Shown: one piece after another, positions 26,620-37,083 of the stretch
Layout of the letters: each line of letters starts with the position of its first letter
Position numbering within the stretch: position 1 is the first letter of the stretch
NCBI GenBank assembly: GCA_034687125.1
Contig: JAQGBZ010000019.1
Location: 372,001 to 436,000, forward strand
DNA length: 64,000 nucleotides
Reading direction: 5' to 3'
From: Neelides folsomi
Lineage: Eukaryota > Arthropoda > Collembola > Neelipleona > Neelidae
Made by a program: the position numbers and the translations under genes
The notes under the pieces: generated by a model
Database searches by the model: none
What the model saw: only the letters and a program-made list of their open reading frames with translations
Told to the model about the DNA's origin: nothing

Positions 26620-27959
26620 CAACGTGACCCAAATTAATCAAAACCCTATGGAGAAAGTCTTCTAATGTATTAAGATAGGGAAATGTAAAAACCTGCCTTC
26701 GTCATTATTCCATTCAAACGTTTACAGCTTGAACGAATTGAATGAAACCTCTAATATTTCCATATTATGAAATTTTAGTGCCATTTTAAATTCAGTTATG
26801 GCTTTCAATAAATTCACTTTAAATGAAAGAATTGTTATTGTTGAACAATATATTTCAACAAAAAGCTTTATCCGCACAATCAGAAACTTCAGAAACGAGT
26901 ATTCCGAAACTGAACCACCGAAAATCACCACCAAAAATCCACTATTTATAATTTATATAAGTTTAAGTTAACTGGGAGTGTCAATCGTGTCAACACACGA
27001 AGACGTCGAAAAATTCGAGTTGAAGACAACATTGTTAGCCTCACCGCGGCGATGGGCATTAGCCCACAGAAGTCTATCAGAAAATTATCTGCTCAAAGTG
27101 GATTATCTCGAGAATCTCTTCGAAGAATTTTAAAATATGATTTAAAATTGAAACCATATAAAATCATTTAACTCAAGAATTACTTCCCATCGATTATACG
27201 AAAAGAGTTGAGTATTTTGAATGGTTTCTCACCCACATTTCTCCAACTTGTGAAGAACTCGACGACGTCTATTGGACAGATGAGGCCTGGTGTCATCTTA
27301 ACGGATACGTCAATAGTCAAAATAACCGGTGGTGGACAGGAGAAAATCCTCACAGATTAATGCAGGTAAGAATAATATTTTTATTTTTAAATTATAAAAT
27401 ATAATTTAATTATTTAAATTTAATTATTCATTATCTTTAATTTTTAGGTTCCTTTACATTCTGGAAAGATAGGGGTTTAAGCAGCCATTTCAAGAAGAAT
27501 ATTTATTTATTTCTTTAATGGCACAATAGACAGGCAAAAATATATTCAGACAGTTGACAATTTTATAGACAAATTACCCCTAGCCTCAATTGCCAATACA
27601 TTTTTTCAGCAAGATAATGCACCATGTCATCGATCCACACAAGCAATGAACTTTTTGGAGGAAAAATTCCCAGGACGGCTAATTCGCTTTCCTACAAGAT
27701 CACCCGATTTAACTCCTTCTGAATAATCCCCATACCATTGAAGAACTACAGTAAACATTCAAATTGTAAATTCAATATCTCAAGAAACGTTATTCAATGT
27801 TTTCAACAATTTACGGAGAAGAGTAGAATTATGCCTCGAACAGAATGGAAGACACTTCGAGCATCACAAGGATAATTTTTCTACTTTTTGTCTATGATTA
27901 ATGCATTGTTATTGTATATGGCTTTCTCCATAGGGTTTTGATTAATTTGAGCCACGTTG
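26620..27959 (+). mobile_element. Tc1/mariner-type DNA transposon, 1.34 kb, inactive
   Basis: Terminal inverted repeats of 38 bp lie at 26620-26657 and 27922-27959. They read CAACGTG.C.CAAATTAATC onward, differ at two positions, and are bounded by TA at 26618-26619 and 27960-27961. The interior holds a transposase pseudogene on the plus strand. The near-identical ends suggest insertion not very long ago; the interior has since gained stops and frameshifts. Confidence 0.9.
26798..27897 (+). pseudogene. Broken DDE transposase with DUF4817-like N-terminus
   Basis: From the ATG at 26798 the first frame reads FTLNERIVIVEQYISTKSF and SETEPP, the DUF4817-type domain found at the N-terminus of many arthropod Tc1/mariner-type transposases. 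A helix-turn-helix region follows in another frame (GISPQKSIRKLSAQSGLSRE). The catalytic core then shows WTDEAWCHLNG, FQQDNAPCHRST and RSPDLTPSE, a DDE arrangement with about 35 residues between the last D and E. The C-terminus resembles the family ending (CLEQNGRHFEH). A GT..AG intron of 82 bp (27366-27447) interrupts the gene between LMQ and VPLHSGKIG. Damage: loss of frame near 26945-26965, a one-base shift near 27165, a stop after KIGV at about 27478, and a stop after TPSE. It cannot make active transposase. Confidence 0.88.
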
Positions 27960-27961
27960 TA

Positions 27962-29228
27962 TTACATACAAATGTTTAACATTGAATTATTCAAATACTA
28001 ATAAGTACATTTAATTTACAAAACACTAATTTAATTTATAAATATTTCATTTTAATTTTTAGATTTGAATGTGCTTTCTATGAGATTCTGGTGGTTGATT
28101 AAATAATCTTAATTTAATTTTATTATCGTTCCATAAATTAGAAATTGAAAACTAATCAAAAATGGAAAGAATGGATTTATTAATTTAATTTAAGTGGAGA
28201 TGAAAGGGGATGAAATGGACAGCGGAAGAGGGGCGGAAGCGGAATGAAAGGGATGATGGGCGTTGGAAGGTTTTTCCTCTTAATGAATCTCTTCTTTAAC
28301 TACTAATGAGAAAGAAAAAGGAGAAGTCCATTATTTCGGGAGAACTTCCATTTATTTGAAAAGGGTCTGGAATTCCTGGAGTTGAAATTTGGGTTGGGGA
28401 AGAAGGAACCGCTCAGCTCCTAAGGGGATTTCAGTCTCGATCCACTTCTTAAGTTGGAAAAGATACAAGTTTACTCCTTCGGCCCAGCCAGAGAGATTCG
28501 CCGGCATTCCTTGGGAAATCCCACACGTTTACACAACTCGGAGTTAAGTCAGGGCTTCGGGGACTCCGAACAATTTCAACGTAGAGATGGGAAGAGAAAT
28601 TCGATATTTTCTCCTAACGTTCTCAACGCCATCTTACAAATGGAAATTGTATTTATTTGGATATTTCAAACCTTTCACATTGTTTGTGTTTTAAAGTTTC
28701 TCCATTTAATACTTACATTCAAATACGTTAGCCATTATTACAATTTTATTGTGCATTTCTTGAATAAATTCCTCAATAAATCAATAATTAATGTATGATA
28801 TTAATGCTGGTTGCTTTTAGATAAATTCTAATGTTAAAAATTGCTTGATCGATTATTGATACTTACTGTTAGTTATAAATAAACTCTAGTTGGAAATTTT
28901 AAAACTACAATGAAAAATAAGAATGAATGTTTTGTGAATGTGTTATAAGTTATAAGTAGTTTAATTAAAAAGCTTATTCAAATATTTGTTTATGATTAAT
29001 GATTTATTAGTCCAACATTTTGTAAACATAATATGCATTTATCACTATATTCTCATATTGGAAACATTACCAATATTCACTAACTAAATGATGATGAAAG
29101 TAAAACTCTACAAAAGAATAATAAGAGATGTGGTAGATGAAACATTCCAATCATAATTACTAGATAACATATTAGGTATTTGCATAAAATCGGTAGGATT
29201 AGATATTATTATACAGGTAGAGACACAT
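27962..29228. other. Non-coding spacer between mariner element and receptor gene
   Basis: The plus-strand open frame at 28454-28798 has no family signature and ends in low-complexity hydrophobic sequence, so I do not call it. The minus-strand receptor gene ends at 29229, and the first few hundred bases here would include its 3' UTR. Confidence 0.5.
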
Positions 29229-31664
29229 TTACGATGTATGCTTTTGATTCCTTATTTCTTTCTTTCTTCTTTTCTTATAATTTAAAGATAATGTTACTTT
29301 AAAGATTTTTAAAATTCGCTTATAAAATTGAATAAAAGTGTCCAAATAATATATTTCCACTAATAAAACTACGATTGATAAAATTAGTAAATATGAAAAA
29401 ATAACAATGAATGATAATAATTTTCGAATTTTTAATGTTTGTGGTTCATATTTAAATTTTGGTATGTTTAAACTTTTAAAAGTATTTATTTTGTTAAATT
29501 TTTCACGGTTCCATCGTCTAAACTTCAAAAAACTATCCCTATTATAATGTTGGTCAAATCCAGAAAAGGCTGAGATTGAATTAAATATTTCATCCCATAG
29601 ATTATAAATTCCTGATTGTATGATTCGAGAAAATAATGTTTCTAATTTATGTTTGAATTGGGAATTAGAATAAAATACAAAATGACTATTAGAAATGTAC
29701 CGAGGTTCATAATTTACTTGTTCAACAATATAATATTTATCAGGGAAGTGATATTGAATGTATTTTTTAAATTTGGACAAAACAGTAATTTCATCTAAAA
29801 TGTAAAATTTTTTAGGAAGCTTAAAACTTCCAATATTAGTTGTTATTTTTTTATTTGTGTATATAATATTTGTAAAAATTTCAAAATCATAAAAAGAAAG
29901 TTGAATTAATTTATTTAATTTTTCTATTGTTGAAGATTGTAATGACATTTCTACAGTTCCAAATGAAACGTTAAATCCCGATGAAACTCTATCAAAATAA
30001 AATTTTGTGGTTAAATTTCCACGGAATGTTTGATCTTCTATTTCCATTTGATCTTCGACACTATACGCAGCCGAAAATGTCAAAATTAAATTACTCGGTT
30101 TTAATTTACTCAAATGGTTAAAAGTTTGGACAGATTTGGGTGGTGGTTCATAAACAATTAATAAAAATAATTTTCCTTTGTATGCTGAACTTAAAACAAA
30201 ACACATTAAAATTAAAACAGCGTATAAAATTATGAATTTATAATTTGTAGAAGGAACATCGCATAGTAAATTATGCCCTTGTTCAAAAAATAAAATAAAT
30301 ATGGCGAAAGGATAATCTAAAATATTTTTATTGTGAAGTCCATGTTGATTGAATTTAAATATCCTTATCATTTTTACAGTTAAAATAAAGGATACCAAAC
30401 TAAAAATTATTAAAATCCAAATATAACTTGAAAATGGTTGAAAAATAAGAAAATAATTAATGATTGAATTTTTCTGTATGTATTTCGTAAATGAATATTG
30501 CTTAATATTAGATTGATATTTAGAATAAGTTTGTAGAATTGTTAAACGAGAACTTGTATTGGAATATTCAATTAGCTCAACTTTGTTATTTAAAAATTCA
30601 GATAAACTTAATGAAACATAAAGTCGAGTAATTACATCTTCCCGATTGATTTCTTTATTATGTACTGAAAAATTTAATTGATTTGCTGCCGTTATCAAAA
30701 AGCAGCGATTTTTATCATAATTAATTAAATTTAATTCTAACATCTGACATGGTCCAACCTCATTAATTGGGGAATTAACTTTTTTGTATTTTATATAATC
30801 ATTTATTATTGTAGCACCTTCAAAATCATTCTTAGCGCAAGTACCATGGTTACTAAATAGCAACCCGTGCATTTCCCTTATTTTAATGATGGAGGATTCA
30901 TTTTTCAATTGAGGGGCAAATTCAAAATTTAAAAAGTAATTTCTATAACTCTTTCTACGATTTTTAAATTTCTTTTTTCTTCGTATGTTTTTCATAAAGC
31001 ATTTCAATAGCATTACATTTGAAGGGATTTGATTATGATTGGGTTGAGATACTGCGTATATTAAATGGCTATCAGCGGGATATTTAAAGCTATTGAAATA
31101 ATTATAATCAGAATATAACCCATTTTTTTCTAATTCCATATAATATTCCCATTCAATTGTTTCTTCTATATTTTTTATGTCTGCAGAAAAAGCTACAACA
31201 AAGAAATTTAGATCTGAAATGATCATTCGATCTCTTATGTTAAAAATATCCTTTTGGAGTAACATTAAATGAAAATTATTGTTGAAATTTCGATCATTTA
31301 CTAAAAATATAACTTTGCACGTCAAAAACTTTTTGGATATGTTTATATCTTTATAAACATTGTATAAATATTCCAAGTCTTTTGTCGAATTGATATATTG
31401 TGTAACAATTGATTCATTTCTTTGGTTGTTAATTGTCAACGCAGAATTCAAATATTGAGAATAAAAATCTATATAGTTTAAAAATATAGTATTTCCCCCA
31501 TTATCCGTTTTGTTCCGCAAATGATTAATTAAATGTATTTCACAAATTCCCAATGATCGCAAATAAATTGAAGTATTATCAAAATTTTCAAAATTGGTAT
31601 TAATTATACTTGTTAACGAATACGTAAATTTAAAATAAATAGATAAAATTAAACTTAAAAGCAT
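29229..31664 (-). CDS. Divergent ionotropic receptor (IR-like chemoreceptor), intronless
   Basis: An 811-residue ligand-gated channel of the ionotropic glutamate receptor superfamily, in a divergent chemosensory IR form. A signal peptide (residues 1-16) leads into a long poorly conserved extracellular region. TM1 is at about 412-432 (SSYIWILIIFSLVSF), the pore loop at about 450-466, and TM2 at about 477-495 (ILYAVLILMCFVLSSAY). The linker YEPPPKSVQTFNHL is the strongest IR hallmark, matching the 'YEPPI.S..DL' region after TM2. The last TM is at about 749-770 (LLSFIVIFSYLLILSIVVLL), followed by a lysine/arginine-rich tail. The whole frame is one exon from ATG to stop, in very AT-biased codons. 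The receptor SYTANLAAF motif of NMDAR2 is absent, as usual for divergent IRs. No ligand or partner can be inferred, and odour, taste or another role are all open. No intact neighbour copy is present. Confidence 0.85.
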   Translation of the reverse strand: MLLSLILSIYFKFTYSLTSIINTNFENFDNTSIYLRSLGICEIHLINHLRNKTDNGGNTIFLNYIDFYSQYLNSALTINNQRNESIVTQYINSTKDLEYLYNVYKDINISKKFLTCKVIFLVNDRNFNNNFHLMLLQKDIFNIRDRMIISDLNFFVVAFSADIKNIEETIEWEYYMELEKNGLYSDYNYFNSFKYPADSHLIYAVSQPNHNQIPSNVMLLKCFMKNIRRKKKFKNRRKSYRNYFLNFEFAPQLKNESSIIKIREMHGLLFSNHGTCAKNDFEGATIINDYIKYKKVNSPINEVGPCQMLELNLINYDKNRCFLITAANQLNFSVHNKEINREDVITRLYVSLSLSEFLNNKVELIEYSNTSSRLTILQTYSKYQSNIKQYSFTKYIQKNSIINYFLIFQPFSSYIWILIIFSLVSFILTVKMIRIFKFNQHGLHNKNILDYPFAIFILFFEQGHNLLCDVPSTNYKFIILYAVLILMCFVLSSAYKGKLFLLIVYEPPPKSVQTFNHLSKLKPSNLILTFSAAYSVEDQMEIEDQTFRGNLTTKFYFDRVSSGFNVSFGTVEMSLQSSTIEKLNKLIQLSFYDFEIFTNIIYTNKKITTNIGSFKLPKKFYILDEITVLSKFKKYIQYHFPDKYYIVEQVNYEPRYISNSHFVFYSNSQFKHKLETLFSRIIQSGIYNLWDEIFNSISAFSGFDQHYNRDSFLKFRRWNREKFNKINTFKSLNIPKFKYEPQTLKIRKLLSFIVIFSYLLILSIVVLLVEIYYLDTFIQFYKRILKIFKVTLSLNYKKRRKKEIRNQKHTS

Positions 31665-32036
31665 TAATGACTCTAGTCTAACATCATCACAATATAACTA
31701 ATTCACAAAAAAACGCAAATTCTACATATCAATGAATCTCTTAATGCTGGTACTTAAAGAAGTTTGTCTATGATATACCCCGAAAGAGATGATTCTGTTA
31801 TTAACTGTTGTAATAATGTACTACTACTTAAAGTTAGTACAAATTTATTGTAAACAAAATCAAATTACAGTTCATAAAACTAAAACATTGGTTAGGCATA
31901 AAATCAAGAATTATTAAATCAAAGTAGCTGTGCTTAAATGGGAGTTAAGATAATTCGAAATCTTATAATTAACTATATGGAGAAATTTATTCCTAAAATT
32001 TCACGTTGGGTGGTCTTATAACACGTAGAGGAGTAT
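31665..32036. other. Upstream region of the ionotropic receptor
   Basis: The 5' flank of the minus-strand receptor is AT-rich. I see no certain TATA box or upstream exon. No gene is visible on either strand. Confidence 0.4.
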
Positions 32037-32275
32037 TAGATAATGAGTAGTAGGTTGGAGGTAAATTGGGTAGTGGGTAGTAACTTGTATGTGAGTACAA
32101 CTCGATGAGTACTGTCTTGGATGTGTAGTGAGTAGATGGGTTCCAGGTTGTATGGATATTTGGGTACTACCTTGGAGCCAACATAGGAACTCTAATGTAT
32201 TAATTTATACACTGGGTAGTTGAGTACAAGATTGGATGGGTAGCTGAGTACTACCTTGGTGTGTATTATGTACCA
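32037..32275. repeat. Degenerate minisatellite built on GAGTACTACCTTGGATGGGTAG
   Basis: The words GGGTAG, GAGTAC and CTTGGATG (with one- or two-base variants) recur across about 240 bp, for example at about 32068, 32092, 32107, 32118, 32162, 32222 and 32246. The unit is roughly 16-28 bp and heavily diverged, so the exact period cannot be fixed by eye. Confidence 0.6.
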
Positions 32276-32639
32276 AATAGTAGTTGCCTATTTCTTCGAT
32301 GAAACACTTTGTGAATTCTTGTCCTTTGTCTTGGTACATAAGTTTAATGACATTAATAAATTATGTATTGTAAATAAATGTGAAAAAATTATTGATCTTT
32401 TAATGAATAATGGAAAGTTTTCTATAAGTTTTTAAAGGAGGGTATGGAATAAACTGAGAGTTTGGGCCAATACATTGATGCCAGAATGTATTCTTTTAAT
32501 TCTAATTAACTTTTAAAAAAATGAGATTTTTTAATCAACTCCTATATAAAAGTTGTTTACCATAGTGATACCTACAAAAAAGATGAAATATATTTTGCGC
32601 CAAAATGTAAATATAAAAAGTTAATCACGAGTCAAAGAT

Positions 32640-33420
32640 TGAAAATATCAAATAATTACTTAAATATATTAATAATTTAAATTTTCGAATGATGCCAACT
32701 AATTCATTATACCCATTTTAAAGAACATTAAATTCTGTATTGAAAAGATATGATTTAAAGAAAAAGTCGATTTACCCGAGTAGTTTAAATTAACGATGAA
32801 TTAATAAAAATGATTAATTGTATATTGACTGATAAAGAGTATTAGTGATTTATTGGTATTATTCATTTAGTAATAATATATAAGTATTTACATTAAATAT
32901 ATTAAATGTTATAATCATTAATATTATGAAAAAACGACAAGTAATTTTATTAAAATGAATAATATTCACTTCTTAAATACGCATTAAATAGAATATCGTA
33001 TATAAATATATTAAATGTTTATAGTTTAAATCATGATAAATAATATAATAAAAGGAGAACATAATTTAATATATAATATAAGGTTTAAATGAATTTAATA
33101 TAAGATATTAATAAATATAGCACTATAACGAATTAGATAAAGTCATTTAATATTGAAATAAATATAAAATAAAGATATAAATCATATTATAGCGAAAAAA
33201 TATATTATATAATAATAATTTTGAAATAAATATAATAAAATGAAATCAAGTAGTAAAAGATATAATTAATAGAGACACTGAGAAATAATCTGAATTATTC
33301 AAACGTTGAATCAAATATTTTGATGACAGCAAAATACCTAAGAACAAATATATTTTTATTTAGACTAATAATTAGTATATTATCAATTGCTACTCGTCAA
33401 TTATATACTATAATCTAACA
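32640..33420. other. Extremely AT-rich low-complexity stretch
   Basis: Very few G or C bases; the sequence is dominated by words such as TAATATAA, AAATAAAT and ATTAAAT. No open frame of note. Possible origin, matrix-attachment or replication-slippage region, but nothing in the sequence discriminates between these. Confidence 0.5.
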
Positions 33421-33593
33421 AAAATCCCAAAAATTATATAATCTTACATGTTTAGGATAATGAAAGTTAAGAAACATTCTTCTCCGTTTCTCAGGTCTGC
33501 TTTAATAATTCTGAAATGAACAATAATTAATATAAACTTATGATTGTGAATTTATTTTCAATATAAAATATATTTCAATATAAAATTAAATAC

Positions 33594-33751
33594 CGTAGCC
33601 GAATCATATCCATAATAATAAGAAACAAAATTTCCTTCAAGTGCTTCTAAAACGGTAGCAATTGTCCTTGATATTCTACTTTGGTCGTAATGAAACAGCC
33701 TTGCAATTTGAGTTTGTGAAATATCCATCTTCAATTTCATAAAATATATAC
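33594..33751 (-). pseudogene. Transposase-type helix-turn-helix exon (PIF/Harbinger-like remnant)
   Basis: Bounded by TTTCTTTATAG at the 5' side and ACG|GTATTT at the 3' side. It encodes a stretch including MDISQTQIARLFHYDQSRIS, then RTIATVLEAL. The pattern of a leading MKLK..IS, IARLF and SRISRTI fits the HTH that precedes DDE_Tnp_4 catalytic domains in PIF/Harbinger transposases. A possible next exon at about 33472-33519 (PEKRRRMFLNFHYPKH, GTAAGA donor) has an in-frame TAA at its start. No catalytic domain is seen, so this is probably a fragment. A host HTH gene exon is the alternative. Confidence 0.45.
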
Positions 33752-33849
33752 CTATAAAGAAAAAATATTATATTTTTATCCATATTTATAAACAATTCTT
33801 GTTAATATTAAAATTTTATTCATTATAAAAGTATAAATTACCAAGGCAA

Positions 33850-33857
33850 TTTCTTGC
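33850..33857. repeat. Left target-site duplication of the hAT MITE (TTTCTTGC)
   Basis: Identical to 34252-34259 on the other side of the element. It marks the exact insertion point. Confidence 0.9.
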
Positions 33858-34251
33858 CAGGGGCGTAGCGTGATTTGGTCCGGCCCGGAGGCGAGCGGCC
33901 ATGGTCCGGCCCCTGTATGTAATATACTCAAAATTCTATCAAAATTTTGAATATATCTATAGGTATATAAATTTTTTAGTATTAAATAAATAAGATTATA
34001 TTTTAAGCATTAATAAGGGACATAAGGGGGGCCGGACCTAGGCAAAATATATACTAGATATTATTCAAAAAATAAAACGAGATCACATTTGACGAGAATA
34101 AAAATAAATATGGACCTTGGTCAAGAGAAAATTTTAAAAAATTCAATTTTATTTAGTCTAAAGTTCCTTGCAATTGGAAAAGTATCTAGTGTCTACTCCG
34201 CATTGGTCCGGAGTTGACAACTCCTCTTAACTCCTCGGCGCTACGCCCCTG
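33858..34251. mobile_element. hAT-type MITE, 394 bp, with perfect 8-bp target duplication
   Basis: The ends are exact 13-bp inverted repeats: CAGGGGCGTAGCG at 33858-33870 and CGCTACGCCCCTG at 34239-34251. The CAGGGGCGTAGC start is typical of hAT elements. TTTCTTGC flanks it on both sides (33850-33857 and 34252-34259), the 8-bp target duplication of hAT superfamily insertion. There is no transposase, so it is non-autonomous. The GGTCCGG words inside near both ends form a second, looser inverted pair. The perfect duplication indicates a fairly young insertion. Confidence 0.92.
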
Positions 34252-34259
34252 TTTCTTGC
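34252..34259. repeat. Right target-site duplication of the hAT MITE (TTTCTTGC)
   Basis: Identical to 33850-33857. Confidence 0.9.
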
Positions 34260-34404
34260 TGATCTCATTTCAGTAATATAAAAGTTAATAGATAATAATT
34301 TTAACTTTATAATGAAAGAGAATAAAAAGCATTAATAAATAATAAGTTTTAAGTTTTAATGAAAATGAATAAAAATGGTTAAAAAAAGACTCGTTAAATG
34401 AAAG

Positions 34405-34477
34405 AACCTCAAATGTTAAACAGATACCCCTTTTAAGTACTAATGGTTCGCCCTTTTCCTGCCTAACATTTGAGGCT
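34405..34477. repeat. Short inverted repeat AACCTCAAATGTTA / TAACATTTGAGGCT
   Basis: Arms at about 34405-34419 and 34464-34477 flank a loop of about 45 bases. A GC-rich block of about 190 bp follows (34490-34690), unlike the AT-rich surroundings; its origin is not recognised. Neither arm shows a target duplication. Confidence 0.5.
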
Positions 34478-34756
34478 CTTACAATTTCTGAAGGTGCCGT
34501 TGCAGTGACACAAACGAAATCAGCGAGCTCTCGTTAGCCTTCCAAGTTTTCGGTCACTTTCGCCCACTTGTCCTATACTGGAGACTTGCGAGGCGCGGAG
34601 GTATTAGTGACCTACTTGCTTTTCAAGCCCTCCTCCACCCTCATCGATGGCACGTCTTTCCCGTAAGGATCTAAGACGGGGAATGAGGAAATATAGAATA
34701 AATCATATATATCATTCAATTATTTTTTATTAATCTTTATTTATTTATATAAATAT

Positions 34757-34823
34757 ATATGTAATAGAGATATCTAAAAGGTCCTATTTAAAAAATCAAA
34801 TAAATTTTAATGCGTTTCTAGAG
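34757..34823 (+). repeat. Left terminal inverted repeat (67 bp)
   Basis: Pairs base for base with the complement of 37084-37150. The inner 45 bp contain only about three mismatches; the outer part is less conserved. Confidence 0.85.
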
Positions 34824-35109
34824 GTTTTTAGGATTTCCGTTATTTTTAATATGGTACTTAAAATGATATAATGTGTATTAGACCAAACTTTGGGGGCAAT
34901 CTGAGTAAAATAAAAGATCATAGAATACAATCTGCGAAGTTTTACTTTGTTCATGTGTCGTTGAATTTGAAATTGAAGAAGAAAAATTATTTAATTAATT
35001 CTTTCCCTTCAATCTTTAAATACCAATTAAAGATTGTCATTTCGCTTTAATTTTTTTTGTTTCATTGATTGATTGTATTAATTAACCACAATTTGTTAAT
35101 GATTTCATA

Positions 35110-36911
35110 ATGAATAAAATAGAAATACCTCTTAAATCGTTACAAAATAGATCCATTTATAAGAAAAAGAGAGAAAATGTCTTAAATCAAAATAAAGTGA
35201 AATACAAGCTATTAAACAATTCAAATGAGGAATTCGTCAACACGAAAGATGAAACCATTGAGGCCAAAAGCGTTCCAAACAGTGTAAGTACTAAATAGAA
35301 TAATTAGAACAAAGTAAATGATTACAATAATATTTATGATTATCAATAGTAAATATTATACTTAATACAGGATTTTGAATGTGGAATTCGATGTACAAAG
35401 AAGGATGTAATTTGCCATTGGAAAAGAGAATTGAAATGTTCAATGAATACTGGGAGACTAAAAATAAAAGTTCACAATCAAAAATACTTGCAAGACTCAT
35501 TGACCGGTTTGATGTAGCTGTGAGTAAAATCGAAAATTCTCGAAAACAATCAACTTTTAAATTCTACCTTCTGGACAACTTTGGAACACGTGTTCAAGTT
35601 TGTCGTGAAAGATTTATGAATACGTTCGGGATTAAAATTCGGACACTCAGGACGGTTTTAAACAAAATTAAAACAGGAAGCACGAATTTTGAAGACCAAC
35701 GAGGGTATCATTTAAATCACCCAACACAAATTAATGATGATCTCAAAGAAAGAATGTCTGATCACATCGAAAGTTACCCAAAAGAAATTTCACACTATGG
35801 AAGAACGGTAATAATTCAATTATTAAAATTTATATATTAAAATAATTTATACTATTCTAATAAATAAAGCAATTTATTAAAAAAATAATGATTATACAGG
35901 GTGATCCATTACAACTTTATTTGGGCAAAGACTTATCAATTGCGTCTATGTTTCGATCATTCATTGAGATAAATGGCGTCGAACTCAAAAAACATTTTTG
36001 GATGTATAGAAGAATTTTCAATGATAAAAAACTCAAATTTGAAGAACCTCGACAAGACACTTGTGCAACTTGTGATCGATTTAAGGTAAAAATTGATGCT
36101 TTTCCTATTCCCAATCAAGAACGGACCAATTTAAAAGCTCAACATGAAATCCATTTGCAACAAGCAAAAAGAGCATATTTTGAGATGCAAAATGATATCA
36201 AGCAAGCAAAAGAGGAACCCATTTACATCTGTCTTTCAATTGATTTACAATCGGTAATTATTTGATAAGTAAATTATTTACATTATGAGATTAATTAGGT
36301 ACATAATAATAATTTATTACATAAATAATATAATTATTATTATTAGATAATAATAAAATTATAATTATATTTAGGTTTTGTCTAGCCCAATGTTATCCTG
36401 TCAGACAAAGCATTTTACTTCAAATTTCCAGAAATACAATTTGGGAATTATCAATAACGCGACAGATACTGCGACATTCGTCATTTGGCATATGAGAAAA
36501 GCAGACATTTTGGATCCAAATGACTTTCTTCAAATGATTCAAAAGTCTAATATTGTTCATCCTTGTGGAATTCAAAGAATGACATACACAGATTTCTTCA
36601 AATTCGATCAATATTTGAAAGTATTCAGGTGGCCAAAAAGTCTCAAAGTGACAAGAGTCAAGTGGACAAAAATCACCAAAGCCGAACCAGGATTAATTCA
36701 CACAAAAGAAGAAATTGGATCGGATACTTTTATTCAACACCGATTGGTTTATGCTAACGATTCTCTCTCAGAAATTAACCTTCTTCCAATGTATACTTCT
36801 CCTCTTCAAATCTCGCAATCGCTTCTGAATGACATTAAAAAGATCATTGGCTTCATCCCTCATAATAAACGACAATTTTGGGACTTTTTGATTGACTCTG
36901 TAAATGTCTAA
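35110..36911 (+). pseudogene. Broken gene of an uncharacterised arthropod family (DUF7869-like), probable transposase
   Basis: Four exons with good splice sites, all phase 0: 35110-35283, 35371-35807, 35900-36253, 36375-36911. Features seen: a basic N-terminus; a CGIRCTKK cysteine motif; a helical basic region; then EEPRQDTCATCDRFKVKID, a helix-rich segment rich in lysine, and ICLSIDLQS|VLSSPMLSC leading to QKYNLGIINNATD. I recall this layout (a TC..CD motif, then a D.Q..L..P segment and YNLGIH) from many large arthropod proteins listed only as uncharacterised; the DUF7869 label is from memory. Two breaks: exon 2 must change frame between CTKK and CNLPLEKR (about 35400-35410), and the part usually lying between the YNLGI region and the C-terminal RKADI region, where the D..GQN and H-S-D residues sit, is missing at about 36490. 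A sequencing error could explain the first break, not the second. The flanking terminal repeats make a transposase role likely. Confidence 0.7.
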
Positions 36912-37083
36912 TGTATACCTACAATGTTATTTGTTTGTTTATATAAATATCTTTATGATGTTGTTTATCTTAATTATTTTATTAATTGTTTATAATCTTA
37001 TAAATAATGATTTTAATCATTCGAACATTTTTGAAGTACTAATCAGATAACAATTTAAAATTAAAATTTTTAATAAACAAAAT

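Noticed and set aside
28454-28798. 114-codon plus-strand frame
   Set aside because: Half is compositionally biased AT-rich translation; no family resemblance.
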